From: Microbacteriaceae bacterium
GTDB lineage: Bacteria > Actinomycetota > Actinomycetes > Actinomycetales > Microbacteriaceae
NCBI GenBank assembly: GCA_947373155.1
Contig: CANBWO010000004.1
Coordinates: 31,779-95,778 of the forward strand
DNA length: 64,000 nucleotides
Direction of reading: 5' to 3'
Shown one piece after another: positions 1-11,172 of the stretch. The translations under genes were made by a program, and so were the position numbers. The notes under the pieces were generated by a model, which ran no database searches, had not been told where the DNA came from, and saw only the letters and a list, made by a program, of their open reading frames with translations. Every line of letters starts with the position of its first letter. Positions within the stretch are counted from its first letter, which is position 1.

Positions 1-2
1 TG

Positions 3-311
3 AATGGTCAGCTGGCCGTGGTGGTCAGCAACCCGCCCTACATCCCAGATGACATGGTGCCCATTTATCCAGAGGTGCATCTGCACGACCCAGCCCTGGC
101 TCTCTATGGTGGCGCCGATGGCCTAGATCTAATCCGCAAAGTCAGCAAAACCGCTTTGCGCCTTCTGGTTAGCGGGGGAGTGCTGGCGCTAGAACACGCC
201 GACATCCAGAGCCACAGCGTGGTTCAACTACTATTGGCTGATGGATGGCGTGAGGTTACCGCGCATCAGGATTTGAACCAACGAGACCGCGTGGTCTCCG
301 CCATCAAATAG
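3..311 (+). CDS. prmC: Release factor glutamine methyltransferase PrmC (HemK), 3' part
   Basis: The gene is cut by the window start; about 102 C-terminal residues remain. It methylates the glutamine of the GGQ motif in peptide-chain release factors, using S-adenosylmethionine. The diagnostic NPPY catalytic motif (VVVSNPPYIP) is visible at about residues 9-13 of the fragment and binds the target glutamine side chain. The typical C-terminal ending (GVLALEHADIQ... LNQRDRVVSA) follows. It sits directly upstream of a Sua5-type gene and the atp operon, matching the actinobacterial order prfA-prmC-sua5-wecA-atpI-atpB. An in-frame GTG at 18 is only an internal codon. Confidence 0.93.
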   Translation, partial: NGQLAVVVSNPPYIPDDMVPIYPEVHLHDPALALYGGADGLDLIRKVSKTALRLLVSGGVLALEHADIQSHSVVQLLLADGWREVTAHQDLNQRDRVVSAIK

Positions 312-368
312 CGGAAACCATTGGCTAAATTAGCCTTTAGGTAATGGCATGGCAGATAGGAGCAAGGC

Positions 369-1124
369 ATGGAGAGACTCTTTGATTGCTCGGTCGATAC
401 CGACCTGCTAACCGGCATGCGCCTGGCCAAAATCGCACTGCAGCGCGAGCAACTGGTAGTTTTGCCCACCGACACCGTTTATGGCATTGCCGCCGACGCC
501 TTCAGTGCGGCTGCCGTAGCCAATCTTTTGGCCGCCAAAGGCCGCGATCGCCAGTCCCCTCCGCCAGTTCTGATTTCCAAGGCAGCCACCATGGCCGCGC
601 TTGCGGAGTCGGTTCCCGCGGTTGCAAACAAACTTGCCCAGGCCTTCTGGCCGGGAGCGCTCACCATGATTCTTCGGGCCCAGGCATCTTTGCACTGGGA
701 CCTGGGCGAAACCAAGGGAACTGTTGCGCTCCGGGTACCGGATCACAAAATTGCTATCGCGCTGCTGGAAGAAACCGGTCCGCTGGCGGTCTCTAGCGCC
801 AACCTAACGGGGCAACCGGCGGCTACCAATTGCCAAGGCGCTGCCGATTACCTGGGAAAAAGCGTTGAGGTTTACCTGGATGCTGGCGACAGCCCAAAGG
901 GTGAGTCCAGCACCATTTTGGACCTAACCGGAATTCAAGAATCCTTAGATACCGATGGCAACCCGGTAGTCACCGGCAAGATTCGTTTGGTTCGCCTCGG
1001 CGCCCTGAGCCTGGAGCAAATCGCACTCGTTGCGGGAGACCTGCTTGCCGGTCCGGATGAGGTCAGTGCCAATAACTCAGCCACCAATTACCCAGTCGCC
1101 GGCACCGATGAGGCTGCTAACTAG
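369..1124 (+). CDS. tsaC: L-threonylcarbamoyladenylate synthase (Sua5/YrdC/YwlC family)
   Basis: Makes threonylcarbamoyl-AMP from threonine, bicarbonate and ATP for the t6A37 modification of ANN-decoding tRNAs. The 251-residue protein shows the YrdC fold signatures: QLVVLPTDTVYGIAADAF near residues 28-45, the K-R-Q/S nucleotide-binding region (AAKGRDRQSPPPVLI), and the LAVSSANLTGQPAATN motif near residues 137-152. The C-terminal tail is shorter than in full-length Sua5, so it is a YrdC/YwlC-size protein. The ATG at 369 has GGAG six bases upstream. Its stop (TAG) shares one base with the GTG start of the next gene, suggesting translational coupling. Confidence 0.93.
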   Translation: MERLFDCSVDTDLLTGMRLAKIALQREQLVVLPTDTVYGIAADAFSAAAVANLLAAKGRDRQSPPPVLISKAATMAALAESVPAVANKLAQAFWPGALTMILRAQASLHWDLGETKGTVALRVPDHKIAIALLEETGPLAVSSANLTGQPAATNCQGAADYLGKSVEVYLDAGDSPKGESSTILDLTGIQESLDTDGNPVVTGKIRLVRLGALSLEQIALVAGDLLAGPDEVSANNSATNYPVAGTDEAAN

Positions 1125-2227
1125 TGCGCGCCTATTTACTGATTGCGCTTATAGCCGCAGTGGTGACTTTCTTTGCCACCTGGGCAGTTCTAAAACTGGC
1201 TCACAAATACAAGATTTACCCTGCCATTCGCTCGCGCGATGCCCACTCCAAGCCAACCCCTCGTCTGGGCGGTATTGCAATGACGGTGGGTTTCGCCAGC
1301 GCCATGGGCGCCGCGGCTCTCTTGGGATGGTTCCACTCGGTGTTTATCGATCCCACCAAGGTGCTAACCATCTTGGGTTGCGCGGTAGCCATCAGTTTGC
1401 TGGGTTTCCTAGACGACCTCTACGACCTCGACTGGACCCTGAAACTTGCCGGGCAATTTTTGGTGGCAGGGGTCTTGGCTTGGCAGGGCGTTCAGATTGT
1501 TTCGCTGCCCATATTTGGCCTCACCATCGGCAGTTTCGGCACCAGCTTGGTGGTCACGGTTTTCATCACGGTTTTGGTAATGAACGCGGTCAATTTCATC
1601 GATGGCCTAGACGGCCTGGTGGCGGGCGTGGTTCTGATTGGAACCACAGTGTTCTTTGCCTATGCCTACCTGCTGACTCAGCGCACCAACCCGACCAACT
1701 ACTTCAACATCGCCACTTTGCTAAGTGCCGGAGTCATTGGCATTTGCGTTGGCTTCCTGCCGTTCAACTGGCGCCCGGCCAAAATTTTCATGGGCGATGG
1801 GGGAGCGTTGCTACTCGGTTTGCTCATGAGCGCAAGTGCGCTAACAGTGACCGGCCAGATCGACCCGCAGCTCACCACCAACACCAATGCGGTGCCGGCG
1901 TTTTTGCCACTGATTTTGCCGCTGTCCATTTTGGTTCTGCCGCTACTGGATTTCACGTTGGCAGTGTTACGGCGCTTGCAAGCCGGTAAGTCGCCGTTCG
2001 CAGCCGACCGCCAGCACATTCATCACAGGTTGCAAGATTTTGGCCACAGCCACTTGGGATCGGTGCTGGTTTTCTACCTGTGGACAGCGCTGGTTTCCAT
2101 TAGTTGTTTGTTGCTGTTCCTGATTCCAACCGCGATGGTGGGTTGGTTCTTTGTGCCAGGGCTAATCGCCACCCTCACCTTTACCGTTTGGCCCGTTTTC
2201 ACCGCTCCTAAGGAGACCGCAGAATGA
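1124..2227 (+). CDS. wecA: Undecaprenyl-phosphate N-acetylglucosaminyl 1-phosphate transferase (WecA/TagO/Rfe family)
   Basis: A polytopic membrane enzyme of 367 residues that transfers a sugar-1-phosphate (probably GlcNAc-1-P) from a UDP-sugar to undecaprenyl or decaprenyl phosphate, starting cell-wall glycopolymer synthesis. Family motifs visible: SKPTPRLGG near residue 44, the Mg-binding FLDDLYDLDW (about 94-104), NFIDGLDGLVAG (about 158-168), KIFMGDGGALLLG (about 220-232) and the HIHHRL histidine motif near 300. Around ten membrane segments are evident. It matches the position of Rv1302 in mycobacteria, just before atpI. The GTG start overlaps the previous stop, and its own stop overlaps the next start as ATGA. 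Confidence 0.9.
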   Translation: MRAYLLIALIAAVVTFFATWAVLKLAHKYKIYPAIRSRDAHSKPTPRLGGIAMTVGFASAMGAAALLGWFHSVFIDPTKVLTILGCAVAISLLGFLDDLYDLDWTLKLAGQFLVAGVLAWQGVQIVSLPIFGLTIGSFGTSLVVTVFITVLVMNAVNFIDGLDGLVAGVVLIGTTVFFAYAYLLTQRTNPTNYFNIATLLSAGVIGICVGFLPFNWRPAKIFMGDGGALLLGLLMSASALTVTGQIDPQLTTNTNAVPAFLPLILPLSILVLPLLDFTLAVLRRLQAGKSPFAADRQHIHHRLQDFGHSHLGSVLVFYLWTALVSISCLLLFLIPTAMVGWFFVPGLIATLTFTVWPVFTAPKETAE

Positions 2228-2637
2228 CACAGCACACACTTGGTTCCAGCCAACTCTTCAAGCGGGTTTTGGGCTGGGGTGCCATTCTGATCGGGGCAAT
2301 CGCAGTTGTGGCATCGCTGCTCGGCTACCTGTTGGTCGGGCAAAAAGGCCTGGTCAGTGCGCTAATCGGGGCATCGATGGCCCTTATTTTTGTTTCCCTC
2401 ACCGCATTGAGCGTGTGGATCGGCGGCAAATTTAGCCTGGGCGGTTTCTTTGGCATGGTGATGGGTGGCTGGTTGCTGAAGCTGGTGCTTTTTCTGGTGC
2501 TAGTTGCCGTTCTCAAGCGAGCAACTTTCATCAATGGACCCACGCTATTTTTGACCCTGGTTGCCAGCATTTTGGGTTCATTGGCCATAGACAGCTTGGT
2601 GTTTTTCCGCGCCCGTCTGCCAATGGGTGAACAGTAG
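2224..2637 (+). CDS. AtpI-like small membrane protein (Rv1303-like)
   Basis: A 137-residue protein with four predicted membrane segments (about residues 15-35, 44-65, 75-95 and 102-123). In actinobacteria a protein of this kind sits between the WecA homologue and atpB; AtpI-family proteins are thought to help c-ring assembly or Mg transport. The assignment rests on position, size and topology, not on a strong motif. The start overlaps the preceding stop by four bases (ATGA). A 150-base gap with a promoter-like sequence separates it from atpB, so it probably belongs to the upstream transcript. Confidence 0.72.
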   Translation: MTQHTLGSSQLFKRVLGWGAILIGAIAVVASLLGYLLVGQKGLVSALIGASMALIFVSLTALSVWIGGKFSLGGFFGMVMGGWLLKLVLFLVLVAVLKRATFINGPTLFLTLVASILGSLAIDSLVFFRARLPMGEQ

Positions 2638-2671
2638 GAAAAAAAGTTGCCCTCGGGGGCAAGAAACTGGG

Positions 2672-2699
2672 TTAACAACCTCAAGTTTCCCTGTAAACT
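2672..2699 (+). promoter_or_regulatory. Candidate promoter of the atp operon
   Basis: TTAACA (2672-2677), a 16-base spacer, then TAAACT (2694-2699) lie about 90 bases before the atpB start and after the atpI-like stop. The hexamers fit the actinobacterial housekeeping consensus reasonably. A small hairpin (TTGCCC-TCGG-GGGCAA, 2647-2662) just upstream lacks a T-run and is not called a terminator. Confidence 0.45.
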
Positions 2700-2787
2700 A
2701 AACGCATTAGCCATGGACTCTCACGGCTAAAGCACGCCGTAAATCGCCTCGCGATTTCCCCATGCCCAGACACAGGAGTACTCGCCC

Positions 2788-3627
2788 TTGGTACACGCAC
2801 TAGACCTGCTGAACGTAGTGGTTGCACACCAGGCGTCTGGAAGCGACTTCGAGTCGCCTAGCATCAACGAGTTCTACCCACAGGTTGTGCTTTTCGAAGG
2901 TACCCCATTTGCCCTGAACCGAATCATGATGATTCGCCTTTTGGTTACCGTGCTTTTGATCGGTGTCTTCTGGCTCTGGTCCAGCAAGTTCAAGTCTTCT
3001 ACCAAGCAGGGCAAGCTAGTTCCAGGCAAGTTCCAGCTAATGGGCGAGATCTCGCTCAACTTTGTTCGCAAGTCGATCGCTCACGAACAGCTCGGCAAAG
3101 TAGACGGCGACCGCTTCCTGCCGCTACTGACCACCATCTTCTTTATCGTCTTGGGCATGAACGTCACCGGCATCATTCCTAGCCTTAACATCTCGAGCAC
3201 CGCTCTCATCGGACTTCCTCTGGTGCTAGCGCTCGCAGCGTACGTCACCTTCATCTATGCCGGTATCAAGAAGCACGGCATGGGCTTTTTCAAGTCAAGT
3301 CTTTTCCCTTCTGGTGTGCCACCGGTGTTCTACATCCTGGTGACCCCTATCGAGTTCCTCTCGACCTTCATTCTTCGTCCGGTCACTCTGGCTCTTCGTT
3401 TGACCATGAACATGATTGCTGGCCACTTGTTGCTAGTGCTCTGTTTTGGAGCCACCTCGTTCTTCTTGTTCCAAGCCGATGGTTTCTTCAAGGCTTTTGG
3501 AGCGGGAACCTTCCTGTTCGGATTCGTCTTCACGCTCTTTGAGATGCTGGTGGCTTTCCTACAGGCGTATGTATTTACTCTTCTGACCACTGTCTACATT
3601 CAGTTGGCATTGGCAGACGAGCACTAA
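2788..3627 (+). CDS. atpB: F1Fo ATP synthase subunit a
   Basis: Membrane subunit a of the Fo proton channel, 279 residues. It carries the conserved helix with the essential arginine (LALRLTMNMIAGHLL, near residues 197-211) and the actinobacterial N-terminal pattern SINEFYPQVVLFEGTPFALNR. Five or six membrane helices are evident. The TTG at 2788 is chosen because AGGAG (2773-2777) lies 10 bases upstream and the conserved N-terminal region would be lost with the next ATG. First gene of the eight-gene atp operon. Confidence 0.95.
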   Translation: MVHALDLLNVVVAHQASGSDFESPSINEFYPQVVLFEGTPFALNRIMMIRLLVTVLLIGVFWLWSSKFKSSTKQGKLVPGKFQLMGEISLNFVRKSIAHEQLGKVDGDRFLPLLTTIFFIVLGMNVTGIIPSLNISSTALIGLPLVLALAAYVTFIYAGIKKHGMGFFKSSLFPSGVPPVFYILVTPIEFLSTFILRPVTLALRLTMNMIAGHLLLVLCFGATSFFLFQADGFFKAFGAGTFLFGFVFTLFEMLVAFLQAYVFTLLTTVYIQLALADEH

Positions 3628-3631
3628 AGAT

Positions 3632-3909
<278 letters not shown>

Positions 3910-3928
3910 TTAGTCAGGACTCAAAATC

Positions 3929-4483
3929 ATGATGATTTCTAGAATCGTCGCGGCTGCGGCAGAAGCGGACCCAAATCCGCTGCTACCTAGCACCCCCGAC
4001 CTCGTCTGGTCATCGGTGGTTTTTGCTGTTCTGCTGGTTTTCTTCTGGACTCGAGTTCTACCGAACTTCAAGAAGAACCTAGATGCCCGCACCGAAGCAA
4101 TCGAAGGCCGCCTAGAGGCAGCCGAGAAGGCTCAGGCTGAGGCAGCCGCCAAGACCGCAAACATTGAGGCAGAGCAGGCAGCGGCTCGCGCCGAGGCTTC
4201 GCAGATCCGCGAAAGCGCACGCGCCGAGGGTGCAGCCATTCTGGCTGAGCTCAAGGAGCAGGCTTCCGCTGAGGCTGCTCGACTCACCGCCACCGCAAAG
4301 GCTCAGATTGAAGCCGAGCGTCAGGCAGCACTAATTTCGCTTCGTGCCGAGGTTGGCTCTCTAGCCATCGACCTGGCATCTAGCGTGGTTGGCGCCAGCC
4401 TTCAGAACGACAAGATTGCAGCCGGCGTGGTTGACCAGTTCCTGGCCAGCCTAGAAGCCGACAACAAGGCAGGCAAGAAGTAA
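3929..4483 (+). CDS. atpF: F1Fo ATP synthase subunit b
   Basis: Peripheral-stalk subunit of 184 residues: a single membrane helix at about residues 24-43, then a long Ala/Glu/Lys-rich coiled coil (EAAEKAQAEAAAKTANIEAEQAAARAEA) that contacts subunit delta. Tandem ATGs at 3929 and 3932 are both possible starts; the first is used. It is the ordinary single-domain b, not a b-delta fusion as in mycobacteria. The next gene starts three bases after its stop. Confidence 0.95.
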   Translation: MMISRIVAAAAEADPNPLLPSTPDLVWSSVVFAVLLVFFWTRVLPNFKKNLDARTEAIEGRLEAAEKAQAEAAAKTANIEAEQAAARAEASQIRESARAEGAAILAELKEQASAEAARLTATAKAQIEAERQAALISLRAEVGSLAIDLASSVVGASLQNDKIAAGVVDQFLASLEADNKAGKK

Positions 4484-4486
4484 GCA

Positions 4487-5290
4487 ATGGCAAGTTCAAC
4501 CAGGCAGTCACTCGCAAGCGCTAAGGCGGCTCTCCAGCCGTTGCTTGCCAAGGCAGATCTAAGCTTCGCAGCGGAACTGTTCGCAGTTTCGGCTGCGGTA
4601 GCTAGTTCCGCTCAGCTGCGCAACCTCCTCTCGGACCCTTCCGCCGAGGTAAAGGCAAAGTCGGGTGCGGTAGCCGCAGTATTCGCCAAAGGCGTTTCGG
4701 CTACTGTCCTTGAATTCGTGACCAGCCTGGTTGCACTCCGTTGGTCCAAGGGATCAGACCTGGTGTCTGCCCTAGAGCAACTGGGTGTGCACGTTGTTGC
4801 AACCATCTCCGCCAAGAACGCAAACATTCAGCAGGTTTCCGACGAACTGTTCATCTTTGAGCAGGCAATCGAAGGCGACAGCGACCTACAGTTTGCGTTA
4901 GCTTCCAAGTCGGCAACCAGCGAGGCTCGCCTCGCACTGGTTGAAAAACTTCTTGGCAAGCAGGCTTCGGCCGAAGGCACCCTGTTGATTCGCCAGGCAG
5001 TAGCCGCAGCTGGCAAGCGTCGCGCATCGTTGGTTTTGGCCAGCTTTGGCAAGCTTGTAGCTTTGGTTGCTAGCCAGCTGGTAGCCACCATTTCGGTGGC
5101 CCAAGAGCTAAGTGCTGCACAGCTAGAGCGCCTTGGCGCCGCGTTGGCAGCACAGTACGGCACCGCAATCAAGCTAAACGTCGAGCTCGACCCATCGGTA
5201 ATCGGTGGCGTTCGAGTTCAGATCGCAGACCAAATCATCGATGGCAGCGTTGCTAGCCGTTTGAACCAAGCAAGACTTTCGCTGGCCTAA
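4487..5290 (+). CDS. atpH: F1Fo ATP synthase subunit delta
   Basis: A 267-residue delta subunit (OSCP family) linking F1 to the peripheral stalk. The length matches actinobacterial delta proteins, which carry an extended helical N-terminal part. The C-terminal beta region shows the family signature (VELDPSVIGGVRVQIADQIIDGS). It begins three bases after atpF, consistent with co-translation. Confidence 0.94.
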   Translation: MASSTRQSLASAKAALQPLLAKADLSFAAELFAVSAAVASSAQLRNLLSDPSAEVKAKSGAVAAVFAKGVSATVLEFVTSLVALRWSKGSDLVSALEQLGVHVVATISAKNANIQQVSDELFIFEQAIEGDSDLQFALASKSATSEARLALVEKLLGKQASAEGTLLIRQAVAAAGKRRASLVLASFGKLVALVASQLVATISVAQELSAAQLERLGAALAAQYGTAIKLNVELDPSVIGGVRVQIADQIIDGSVASRLNQARLSLA

Positions 5291-5350
5291 AGCCAGTAGA
5301 GACCAACCGGAACCTTAGTTTCTAACTAGGCCCAGAAGAAGAGGAACGAG

Positions 5351-6976
<1,626 letters not shown>

Positions 6977-7023
6977 TAGCGATTCAAAACGACCTTTACT
7001 AACCTCAAGAAACTAGGAGAGAC

Positions 7024-7926
7024 ATGGGAGCGCAACTTCGGGTCTATAGGCAGAAGATCAAGTCTGCCAAGACGACCAAGAAGATCACTCGCGCCATGGA
7101 GTTGATCTCGGCCTCGCGTATTTACAAGGCCCAGCAGCGTGTGGCCGCTTCGGCGCCTTACGCTCGTGCGGTGACTCGCGCGGTTTCTGCGGTTGCAACC
7201 TACAGCAATGTAGACCACCCGCTTACTACCGAGCCTTCGACTATCGAACGTGCCGCTGTTATCGTATTCACCTCCGACCGCGGTCTTGCTGGTGCTTTTT
7301 CGTCCAGCGTTCTAAAGGAAGCCGAGCAGCTGGAAAAGCTTCTGGTTTCCCAGGGCAAGGAAGTTGTTTACTACCTAGTTGGCCGTAAGGCAGTTAGTTA
7401 CTTCAACTTCCGTCGTCGCGAGGCCAACCAGGTTTGGACCGGTGGAACCGACCTTCCAACCGTTGAAACCGCCCAGGCTATTGCCGAATCGGTTTTGGCT
7501 GCCTTCAAGCATGAAATCGCCGATGGCGGAGTAGACGAAATTCACTTCATCTACAACCGTTTTGTAAGCATGATTGCTCAAGTTCCAGAGGTTGTTCGTT
7601 TGCTTCCGCTAGAAATCGTAGAAGCAGAAGAGCCTGCAACCGCCGAGGTATTCCCGCTTTACGAGTTTGAACCAGATGCAACCAAGGTGCTAGACGCGTT
7701 GCTTCCGGTTTACGTTGAGACCCGTATTTTCAACGCCATGTTGCAGTCCGCTGCAAGCGAGCACGCTGCTCGCCAAAAGGCAATGAAGAGCGCAACCGAC
7801 AACGCTGAAAAGCTAATCAACACCTACACCCGCCTTAGCAACTCGGCTCGACAGGCCGAAATTACCCAGCAGATTTCCGAAATCGTTGGTGGTGCCGACG
7901 CACTGGCAACCATCAGTGAAGACTAA
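7024..7926 (+). CDS. atpG: F1Fo ATP synthase subunit gamma
   Basis: The 300-residue central-stalk subunit. The N-terminal helix [27 protein letters not shown] and the C-terminal helix [37 protein letters not shown] region are typical. An internal acidic insert (about residues 198-215: [11 protein letters not shown]) resembles the gamma loop seen in actinobacteria. The ATG has AGGAGAG upstream. Confidence 0.96.
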   Translation: MGAQLRVYRQKIKSAKTTKKITRAMELISASRIYKAQQRVAASAPYARAVTRAVSAVATYSNVDHPLTTEPSTIERAAVIVFTSDRGLAGAFSSSVLKEAEQLEKLLVSQGKEVVYYLVGRKAVSYFNFRRREANQVWTGGTDLPTVETAQAIAESVLAAFKHEIADGGVDEIHFIYNRFVSMIAQVPEVVRLLPLEIVEAEEPATAEVFPLYEFEPDATKVLDALLPVYVETRIFNAMLQSAASEHAARQKAMKSATDNAEKLINTYTRLSNSARQAEITQQISEIVGGADALATISED

Positions 7927-7936
7927 GAGAAAGTAA

Positions 7937-9373
<1,437 letters not shown>

Positions 9374-9375
9374 TC

Positions 9376-9639
9376 GTGTCCAACAATCTTCGTGTTGAGC
9401 TAGTTTCTGCCGAAAAGGCAGTTTGGTCGGGTGAGGCCAAGATGGTCGTTGCCAAGACCGTAGAAGGCGAGATTGGTCTGCTTGCAGGCCACGAGCCGAT
9501 GCTAGCGATTCTGGCTTCGGGCGAGGTTCGCATCACCCTGCCAGAAGGCGAAAAGATTTTGGCAAACGCTGCAGATGGTTTCTTGTCGGTTGAGAACAAC
9601 GTGGTCACTATTGTGGCTCGTAACGCTCAACTGGTTTAG
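9376..9639 (+). CDS. atpC: F1Fo ATP synthase subunit epsilon, short form
   Basis: Only 87 residues. The N-terminal beta-sandwich is complete (RVELVSAEKAVWSGEAKMVVAKTVEGEIGLLAGHEPMLAIL), but the C-terminal helical hairpin that inhibits ATP hydrolysis in many bacteria is missing. Last gene of the atp operon. GTG start two bases after the atpD stop. A strong terminator follows at 9651-9688. Confidence 0.93.
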   Translation: MSNNLRVELVSAEKAVWSGEAKMVVAKTVEGEIGLLAGHEPMLAILASGEVRITLPEGEKILANAADGFLSVENNVVTIVARNAQLV

Positions 9640-9650
9640 TCCGCAAAGTA

Positions 9651-9688
9651 AAAAGAAGACCCCCACCAATCGGTGGGGGTCTTCTTTT
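9651..9688. terminator. Bidirectional rho-independent terminator
   Basis: A perfect 17-base stem (AAAAGAAGACCCCCACC paired with its complement at 9672-9688) with loop AATC, and A- and T-runs at the two ends. It lies between the convergent atpC and adenosyltransferase genes and can serve both strands. Confidence 0.93.
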
Positions 9689-9696
9689 ATGTCTGG

Positions 9697-10356
9697 TTAC
9701 TCCAGGCGCTTGGCCTTGGCGTCTTTGCGGGTCTCCGGTGCCTCGCGGCGGTTAGCGGCAGGAACCCACTTCACGTCGCCGCCGTGCTTTACGTTTGCGT
9801 AGCGGGCCATCACGAACAATAGGTCGCTTAGGCGATTGAGGTAACGAACCGCAGCGATGTTCACGCCGCCGTTTGGCTGACCCTTCTTTGCTGGCTCAGT
9901 GCCATAAGCCTCGATAGCGTGCCAGGCGGCGCGCTCAGCTCGGCGCACCACGGTGCGGGCAAGGTGCAGGCCGGCTGCCAGTCCCGAGCCGCCAGGAAGG
10001 ATGAACGAGTCTAGGTTTGGTAGGTCTTTGTTGTAGTGGTCGATTGCCGATTCAAGAGCGTCAATCCATTCGTCTCCAACACGCAGTGGCTCATACTCGT
10101 AGTACTCGTTGAGTGGGTTCGATAGGTCTGCGCCAAGGTCGAATAGGTCGTTTTGAATCTGGCTTAGCAGGTGCAGGGTGTCGGCATCGAATTCGTTCAG
10201 CGCCAGTGAAACTGCCACACCAATCGCCGAGTTCGCCTCGTCTACGTCGGCGTAGGCTTCGATGCGAGGATCGGTTTTGCGGGTGCGAGTGAAATCGCTG
10301 AGCCCAGTCATGCCTTCGTCGCCGGTACGGGTGTAAATCTTAGTTAGGTTGACCAT
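9697..10356 (-). CDS. pduO: Cob(I)alamin adenosyltransferase, PduO type
   Basis: Transfers the adenosyl group of ATP to cob(I)alamin to make adenosylcobalamin. The 219-residue protein has the PduO-type signature: KIYTRTGDEGMTGLSDFTRTRK at the N-terminus (ATP-binding), YADVDEANSAIG, then FILPGG (about residue 118) and the RRAERAAW helix with catalytic Arg/Glu. Mycobacteria also carry this gene a few genes after the atp operon (Rv1314c). Its start codon lies inside a 28-bp palindrome shared with the divergent yaaA, suggesting a leaderless transcript. Confidence 0.92.
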   Translation of the reverse strand: MVNLTKIYTRTGDEGMTGLSDFTRTRKTDPRIEAYADVDEANSAIGVAVSLALNEFDADTLHLLSQIQNDLFDLGADLSNPLNEYYEYEPLRVGDEWIDALESAIDHYNKDLPNLDSFILPGGSGLAAGLHLARTVVRRAERAAWHAIEAYGTEPAKKGQPNGGVNIAAVRYLNRLSDLLFVMARYANVKHGGDVKWVPAANRREAPETRKDAKAKRLE

Positions 10357-10381
10357 GTTTCAAGTCTAGGCTTGGAACATG
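10354..10381. promoter_or_regulatory. Palindromic divergent promoter containing both start codons
   Basis: CATGTTTCAAG (10354-10364), a six-base centre TCTAGG, then CTTGGAACATG (10371-10381): 11-bp arms with one mismatch. The outer ATGs are the start codons of the adenosyltransferase (minus) and yaaA (plus), only 22 bp apart. TAGACT on the minus strand and TAGGCT on the plus strand are -10-like hexamers sharing the centre, each 6-7 bases before a start codon, as expected for leaderless mRNAs. Confidence 0.5.
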
Positions 10382-11155
10382 CTCTTTCTTCTCCCGCCAA
10401 GCGAAACCAAGGCAATTGGTGGAGGAAGCCTCACCATTGCGCAGGCTGCCCTCACTTTTGGGGGTTTGAATCCTGCCAGAGATAAGGTTTTGGCCGAGCT
10501 GCTTCGAGTTTGCAAGAAACCCGCTCTGGCCGCACAAATTCTCAAACTTAGCCCGAAACAACTTGGCGCCATCGATGTAAACCTGCAAGTGTGTAACGGG
10601 CCAACTATGCGGGCGCTGGAGCGCTACACGGGAACATTGTTCGATGCGATTGAGGCGAGTTCGCTAAGTTCGTCGGCTTGGCTGCGGGCAAAACAAACCG
10701 TGCTGATTCAGTCGCCACTTTTTGGTTTGATTCCAGCTACCGATCTGATTCCCAACTATCGGCTTTCTGGTACCACGGTTCTGCCCAAAGTTGCCCTAAA
10801 GAAGGTTTGGTCGGCAGCCCACGCACCTATTTTTAGCCGCTTGGCTCAGGGCCTACTGGTGGACTTGCGTTCCAAAACTTACGTGGATTTGGCGCCTATC
10901 CCAGATGCCGTACCCAGCGTTTGGGTTGAGGTAGTAAGCCGAGAAAGCAACGGGCAGTTGCGCGCCTTAAACCATTTCAACAAGCTAGCCAAGGGCCTTC
11001 TGGTTCGAGCGATCCTGGATGCGCCTGTAGCCCCGGAAACCATTGCTGATCTGGCCGCCATAGCCCAGGGCATAGGTATGGAACTTTACCTAGACGAAGC
11101 CAAGAACCAGTTGGTGTTGGTGACCGATCAGATTGTGAAGTCCAAGAGGGTTTAA
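10379..11155 (+). CDS. yaaA: YaaA family peroxide-stress protein (DUF328)
   Basis: A 258-residue member of the YaaA/DUF328 family, which in E. coli lowers free intracellular iron and limits peroxide damage. Typical N-terminal sequence MLFLLPPSETKAIGG, then the conserved LSALYG-like region (QSPLFGLIPATDLIPNYRLS, about residues 116-135), and the C-terminal VWVEVVSRESNGQ... NHFNKLAKG motif, matching family members. Convergent with the sensor gene at 11173, leaving only 17 bases between stops. Confidence 0.9.
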   Translation: MLFLLPPSETKAIGGGSLTIAQAALTFGGLNPARDKVLAELLRVCKKPALAAQILKLSPKQLGAIDVNLQVCNGPTMRALERYTGTLFDAIEASSLSSSAWLRAKQTVLIQSPLFGLIPATDLIPNYRLSGTTVLPKVALKKVWSAAHAPIFSRLAQGLLVDLRSKTYVDLAPIPDAVPSVWVEVVSRESNGQLRALNHFNKLAKGLLVRAILDAPVAPETIADLAAIAQGIGMELYLDEAKNQLVLVTDQIVKSKRV

Positions 11156-11172
11156 CCGAGCCGAAACTTTGC

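Noticed and set aside
1030..1989. 319-codon plus-strand frame over wecA
   Set aside because: It overlaps the well-supported wecA in another frame and its translation has no family features.
2647..2662. Terminator between the atpI-like gene and atpB
   Set aside because: A six-base stem is present but no T-run follows, and it is not strong enough to call.
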